NCBI GenBank assembly: GCA_041686935.1
Contig: JAWLCW010000002.1
Span: forward strand, 124,001-188,000
Direction: 5' to 3'
Length of the DNA stretch: 64,000 nucleotides
DNA from: Mariniphaga sp041686935
GTDB lineage: Bacteria; Bacteroidota; Bacteroidia; Bacteroidales; Prolixibacteraceae
Part shown: positions 60,364-64,000 of the stretch, piece after piece
How positions within the stretch are numbered: the first letter of the stretch is position 1
Layout: every line of letters begins with the position of its first letter
Notes under the pieces: generated by a model
Seen by the model: only the letters and a program-made list of their open reading frames with translations
Database searches by the model: none
What the model was told of the DNA's origin: nothing
Translations under genes and position numbers: made by a program

Positions 60364-63279
60364 TTAAAAATCAACATTTAATCCAAGTGAAAACATCCGG
60401 GTACTTGGTGTTTCACTTCTGATTTCACCATCATAAGCTTCAGGATCGAGGTTACTTGCCAGGCCTGAAAAGATAAAGGGCGTATCAGCATTGAGGTATA
60501 TTTTCATTGACTTAATTCCGATGTTGGACAGAATTCTTTTAGGCAAATTATAGCCAAGCTGCATGTTTCTTACTTTCACAAAATCTCCCGGTCCATAACC
60601 CCTCGACGAGCTGTAAAGCGGATATTCCCTGCTGCCGTCTGGTTTAGGATGATTGTTTGTAGGATTGTCTTCCGTCCAGAAATCGACATTCAGGTTATTG
60701 TACCGTCCCTGAAGGGTTGCGTGGTTCACTTCGAACTGGTTGTAAATGGTTTGCCCGAAAATTCCCACAATTAAAAATGAGAATTCGAAATCTTTGTACA
60801 TCAACCGTGACCCCAATCCAAGTGTTGCGGTAGGTATGTTTGTACCAAGAATAACACGGTCTTCTTCGTTTATTCTGTTATCATTATTCACATCCCTAAT
60901 TTTTATTTCTCCGGGTTTTGCCTGGTAAACATCAGCTTGTGATGCTTCGCTGGTTTGCCAGACACCTATTTTATCGTAATCGTACCAAACGGTTAAGGGT
61001 TGACCTATGAACCATTCATTTCCCACATCATCTGTTTTGGTTCCGTATAAGTCGATGATTTCTTCTTTGTTGCCAAACAGGTTAAGGTTTGCAGACCATG
61101 TGAAATCGCGGGTTGAAACAATTCGTCCGGTTAACGAGAGTTCCCATCCCCTGTTTCGGGTTTCCCCGATGTTTTCCATCACATTGTCGAAACCGGAAGT
61201 GATTGGAATTTTCCGTTCAAGCAACAAATCGGTGGTGTTGGTTTGATACACTTCAAAACTCCCGGCAATATTTTCACCCAACCCGAAGTCCAATCCAATA
61301 TTGGCAGTTGCCGATGATTCCCATTTCAGATCAGGATTTGCGATAGTTCCCGGCCGGTAACCGTAACCGGAGCCTGTTCCGAAAGAGTAAATTGTTCTTG
61401 TAAGGCCACCCCTTGTTTGATAGGGGTCAATACCTGTGTTCCCGGTAACGCCATAACTGGCCCTTAACCTCAAATCGGAAAACAGACTTTGGTTGGCCAT
61501 AAAATCTTCGTTACTGATTCTCCAGAGAAAAGCCGCAGATGGAAAGAAGCCCCATTTTTTACCCTCCGAAAGCCTTGATGAACCATCATAACGACCAGTA
61601 ATTGTAAACAGGTATTTGTGCATTAGTTCATAATTTACCCGGCCCATAAACGACATGATGCTCCATTCCCGCAAATCGGAATCATAGTCAAGAACTGTTT
61701 CAGCGGTTTCCAGGTTGTGGAAAAGCTGGTGTTCATAAGGAAGGCCTTCCACATCCATAATTGACCTTTCGAAGTTCGATTCTTGTACACTAAATAATCC
61801 GGTTGCTTTAAGGATGTTGTTTTCGTTTATTTCTTTCGAAAAATTCAGAATATTTTCAAATGTATAGGTGAAGTTTTCTTCATGGTCCTTCATTGCCCTG
61901 GGCGAATTGTATTGCCTTGCAGAAGATAAACTTCCCTGGAAGAGGCCTCTCCTGTATTTCTGGTAATCAGAACCATAATTCATCCTGTAATTCAGGCTGT
62001 TTGAAATGTCCACTTCGGCATACAGGTTACTGAACACCCTTAGTCTTGTTCTGTCGTCAACAATAGCATTTTCAACAAAGTCGGCCAACGGGTTCCACAA
62101 TAACGGGTCGGCTCCCGGCTGATAAACCATTTCACCGTTCTCGTAAGGTTCTGCAAGAGGAGAAATATTTACAGCACCCCCGTAAATATTCGAACCGAAA
62201 TTCTGAATCTGATCGGAAAGCTGTGTTGAAGTACCTACCCTGATTCTGTCGGAAACACTATGATCTAAGTTGATTCTCAATGTTTTTCGTGTAAATTTTT
62301 GGGTTTCAATTACCGCCTGCTCATTAAAGAGGTTTGAGGCAATGGCAAAAGCAGTTTTCTGGTTTCCTCCTCTGACTCCCAATTGGTGGCTTTGCTGGTA
62401 CCCGTTTCCAACAACCAAATCGAGCCAGTCGGTTGAAACACCTCTTGCGATGGCTTGTTCTTCAGCAGAAGTAAACGGCCTGCCACCAACTTGTTTCAGC
62501 CTTGTATATTGCTCGCCATTCATAAGGTCAGGCTTTCCAAGCGGAGATGTTAAACCGTAATAGCCGTTATACGATACAGTAGTTGGAATATTTCCCCCGC
62601 GCGTAGTGGTAATCAGGATTACGCCATTGGCGCCTCTTGAGCCATAAATGGCTGTTGCCGAAGCATCTTTTAAAATTTCCATCGATTTAATATCTCTTGG
62701 GTTAATGTCGTTTATGTTCCCTTCATACGGAATACCATCAACCACATAAAGCGGATCATTTGTGGCAGTTAATGACCTTCTTCCCCTGATTCGGATTGTA
62801 ACTCCGTCTCCCGGACGATTACCTGAAGCCAGCGCCATAACACCGGTTGCCCTGCCCTGTAATGCAGAGCCAGCATCGAGAATGGGCAGTTCCTGAATAT
62901 CCTGTGTTGTCACCGACGAAATTGCCCCGGTTATGCTACCTCTTCGTTCGGTGCCGTAACCAATGGCAACAACTTCTTCCAACCCGATTACATCAGCCAG
63001 CAATACTATATTTATCGTTGACTGATTACCAACAGTAATTTCCTGTGGTTTCATTCCGATAAATGAAAACACAAGAACATCGTTTCCTTCGGGAACATTT
63101 ACTGAATACTGTCCCATTTCATCCGTAACAGTACCAACCGTTGTTCCCTTCACCACAACTGTTACACCCGGCATTACCATTCCATCCTCTGAGGTAACCC
63201 TGCCGGTAACAGTTCTTTGACTCATTGCATAATTTACAGAAGCAATGAGTAATGCAAATAAAATTAATAATTTACGCAT
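60364..63279 (-). CDS. SusC/RagA-family TonB-linked outer-membrane transporter
   Basis: 971 residues. Signal peptide ending 'NYAMSQ', CarboxypepD_reg-like domain (~22-95: 'VTGRVTSEDGMVMPGVTV', 'VPEGNDVLVFSFIGMKP'), plug domain with SusC-type 'SALQGRATGVM', 'IRGRRSLTATNDPLYVVDGI' and 'ILKDASATAIYGSRGANGVI', then a 22-strand barrel ending in 'RMFSLGLNVDF'. Imports oligosaccharides with its SusD partner, powered by TonB. No hybrid regulator or sigma/anti-sigma pair lies within the window beside it. Confidence 0.96.
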   Translation of the reverse strand: MRKLLILFALLIASVNYAMSQRTVTGRVTSEDGMVMPGVTVVVKGTTVGTVTDEMGQYSVNVPEGNDVLVFSFIGMKPQEITVGNQSTINIVLLADVIGLEEVVAIGYGTERRGSITGAISSVTTQDIQELPILDAGSALQGRATGVMALASGNRPGDGVTIRIRGRRSLTATNDPLYVVDGIPYEGNINDINPRDIKSMEILKDASATAIYGSRGANGVILITTTRGGNIPTTVSYNGYYGLTSPLGKPDLMNGEQYTRLKQVGGRPFTSAEEQAIARGVSTDWLDLVVGNGYQQSHQLGVRGGNQKTAFAIASNLFNEQAVIETQKFTRKTLRINLDHSVSDRIRVGTSTQLSDQIQNFGSNIYGGAVNISPLAEPYENGEMVYQPGADPLLWNPLADFVENAIVDDRTRLRVFSNLYAEVDISNSLNYRMNYGSDYQKYRRGLFQGSLSSARQYNSPRAMKDHEENFTYTFENILNFSKEINENNILKATGLFSVQESNFERSIMDVEGLPYEHQLFHNLETAETVLDYDSDLREWSIMSFMGRVNYELMHKYLFTITGRYDGSSRLSEGKKWGFFPSAAFLWRISNEDFMANQSLFSDLRLRASYGVTGNTGIDPYQTRGGLTRTIYSFGTGSGYGYRPGTIANPDLKWESSATANIGLDFGLGENIAGSFEVYQTNTTDLLLERKIPITSGFDNVMENIGETRNRGWELSLTGRIVSTRDFTWSANLNLFGNKEEIIDLYGTKTDDVGNEWFIGQPLTVWYDYDKIGVWQTSEASQADVYQAKPGEIKIRDVNNDNRINEEDRVILGTNIPTATLGLGSRLMYKDFEFSFLIVGIFGQTIYNQFEVNHATLQGRYNNLNVDFWTEDNPTNNHPKPDGSREYPLYSSSRGYGPGDFVKVRNMQLGYNLPKRILSNIGIKSMKIYLNADTPFIFSGLASNLDPEAYDGEIRSETPSTRMFSLGLNVDF

Positions 63280-63449
63280 AGATTTAAAATTAATTGGTTA
63301 AAAAGAAATAAAGATTAATTTATCCGAATTAAGAAGTGTGAATATTAAATTCATTTAAATCACCTTTTATTTTCGGAACTAAAGAGATTAAGCAGGATTA
63401 TATTTTCATAGTTTTGCGATTAAATAATTTAACAAGCGGTTATTTTATT

Positions 63450-63491
63450 TTGAATAGAGGGGGGAATGTAGCAGCATTTCCCCCTATTCAA
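63450..63491. terminator. Strong hairpin between oxidoreductase and SusC genes
   Basis: TTGAATAG (63450-63457) pairs with CTATTCAA (63484-63491); G-run/C-run and AATG/CATT pairs extend the stem inward with one bulge, around a ~6-base loop. Lies 39 bp past the oxidoreductase stop on the minus strand, without a T-run, so termination is likely but not certain. Confidence 0.6.
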
Positions 63492-63529
63492 TTTCCAGAT
63501 GTATCAATCTGGTCAGATCGGCAGATCGA

Positions 63530-64000
63530 TTACCATTTCACGTAATTCGTTCCGTACGGATACCGTTGCGGGCGGCTCAGCATGGAGTTGGCCAGGTCGT
63601 TATTCACAAATTTTTCCGCTTTCGGGTCCCATTGCAAAATACCCGGAACCTTCATGGCGATATGGCTGATGAGGCAAACGGAACAGGCACGGTGGCCGAT
63701 TTCAACCGGCGAAATGGGTTGTTTACGCGACTGCACACAGTCGAGCCAGTTGCCGTGCTGATCTTCGCTTACATAAAGCTTTATTTCATTATCCCCGATT
63801 TTTGATTTCAGAATTTCGGGGTCGCTGGCATCGAGTGCCTTAGTGCTTCCTTCCGGAATGGGATCACTTTCCGTTGCGCGGTAGGGCCCGCGGGTAACAA
63901 ATATCCAGCCGTCGGTTCCTTCGTAGCGGATGCCATTAGGATACCCGCCGCTGGTGAAAACCGTAATTCCGTTTTCGTATTCCTGTTTCACTAAAAAGTC
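63530..64000 (-). CDS. Gfo/Idh/MocA-family oxidoreductase, C-terminal part (cut by window edge)
   Basis: The frame is open to the right edge, so the N-terminal Rossmann domain is outside. The visible ~156 residues match the C-terminal region of Gfo/Idh/MocA-type oxidoreductases of Bacteroidota: 'GWIFVTRGPYRA', 'DQHGNWLDCVQSRKQPISPVEIGHRACSVCLISHIAMK', here split, and terminal 'NSMLSRPQRYPYGTNYVKW'-like ending. Probably an exported sugar or inositol dehydrogenase. Upstream of SusC on the same strand, so likely part of the same utilisation locus, separated by the hairpin at 63450-63491. Confidence 0.88.
   Translation of the reverse strand, partial: DFLVKQEYENGITVFTSGGYPNGIRYEGTDGWIFVTRGPYRATESDPIPEGSTKALDASDPEILKSKIGDNEIKLYVSEDQHGNWLDCVQSRKQPISPVEIGHRACSVCLISHIAMKVPGILQWDPKAEKFVNNDLANSMLSRPQRYPYGTNYVKW

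Overview
The window looks like a chromosomal segment from a Bacteroidota bacterium, probably a marine or sediment Marinilabiliales-type lineage; the order is inference. The evidence is a SusC/SusD pair, RicT with a cysteine-rich core, DUF4922 and bifunctional-nuclease family proteins, many CarboxypepD_reg-like secreted proteins, no obvious Shine-Dalgarno use, and several promoters matching the Bacteroidota -7 consensus TAnnTTTG. Intergenic DNA is AT-rich, while the housekeeping genes mutS and valS are visibly richer in GC.

Region 1 (1-10.6 kb) is the edge of an extracellular contractile injection system (eCIS) locus. It opens inside a tape-measure protein gene and continues in a tight plus-strand run: a membrane protein with a degenerate GH18-like domain, a putative cargo protein carrying the eCIS 'FVDNRP..' N-terminal signature, and a small YbjN/secretion-chaperone-like protein. 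Facing it on the minus strand are a second cargo candidate (same signature, three 18-residue repeats, a DUF4157 domain and a C-terminal region that reads as an actin-fragmin-kinase/PI-kinase-like fold) and a pentameric ligand-gated ion channel homologue. The structural eCIS genes (sheath, tube, baseplate, AAA ATPase) must lie left of the window, if present.

Region 2 (10.6-30 kb) is accessory and mostly minus-strand. It holds a broken tRNA-Lys 5' fragment behind a promoter, a barrel/lipoprotein/radical-SAM trio, secreted TPR and thioredoxin-fold proteins, a DUF2339 membrane protein overlapping an SDR gene, a TlpA-like protein preceded by 20-bp direct repeats, and a membrane-anchored AraC-TPR regulator. 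A LytS/LytTR two-component pair follows; 70 bp of its regulator gene is duplicated 2.7 kb upstream.

Region 3 (30-47 kb) is core: an intact tRNA-Lys(CTT), a glycosyltransferase plus DUF4922 pair, a PAS-rich hybrid kinase, ricT, a DUF1761 protein, mutS (whose -7 box sits inside a perfect inverted repeat reaching the start codon), a bifunctional nuclease plus NupC transporter, a lipoprotein, valS (with three in-frame GC-rich palindrome-like insertions) and mazEF.

Region 4 (47-64 kb) is secretion and carbohydrate metabolism: a barrel protein, a PL8 polysaccharide lyase, two CarboxypepD_reg-like proteins, a DUF1080 protein, a coiled-coil lipoprotein, an orphan HlyD-type adaptor, an M16 peptidase with an O-methyltransferase, and a SusC/SusD pair flanked by two Gfo/Idh/MocA oxidoreductases, the last cut by the right edge.
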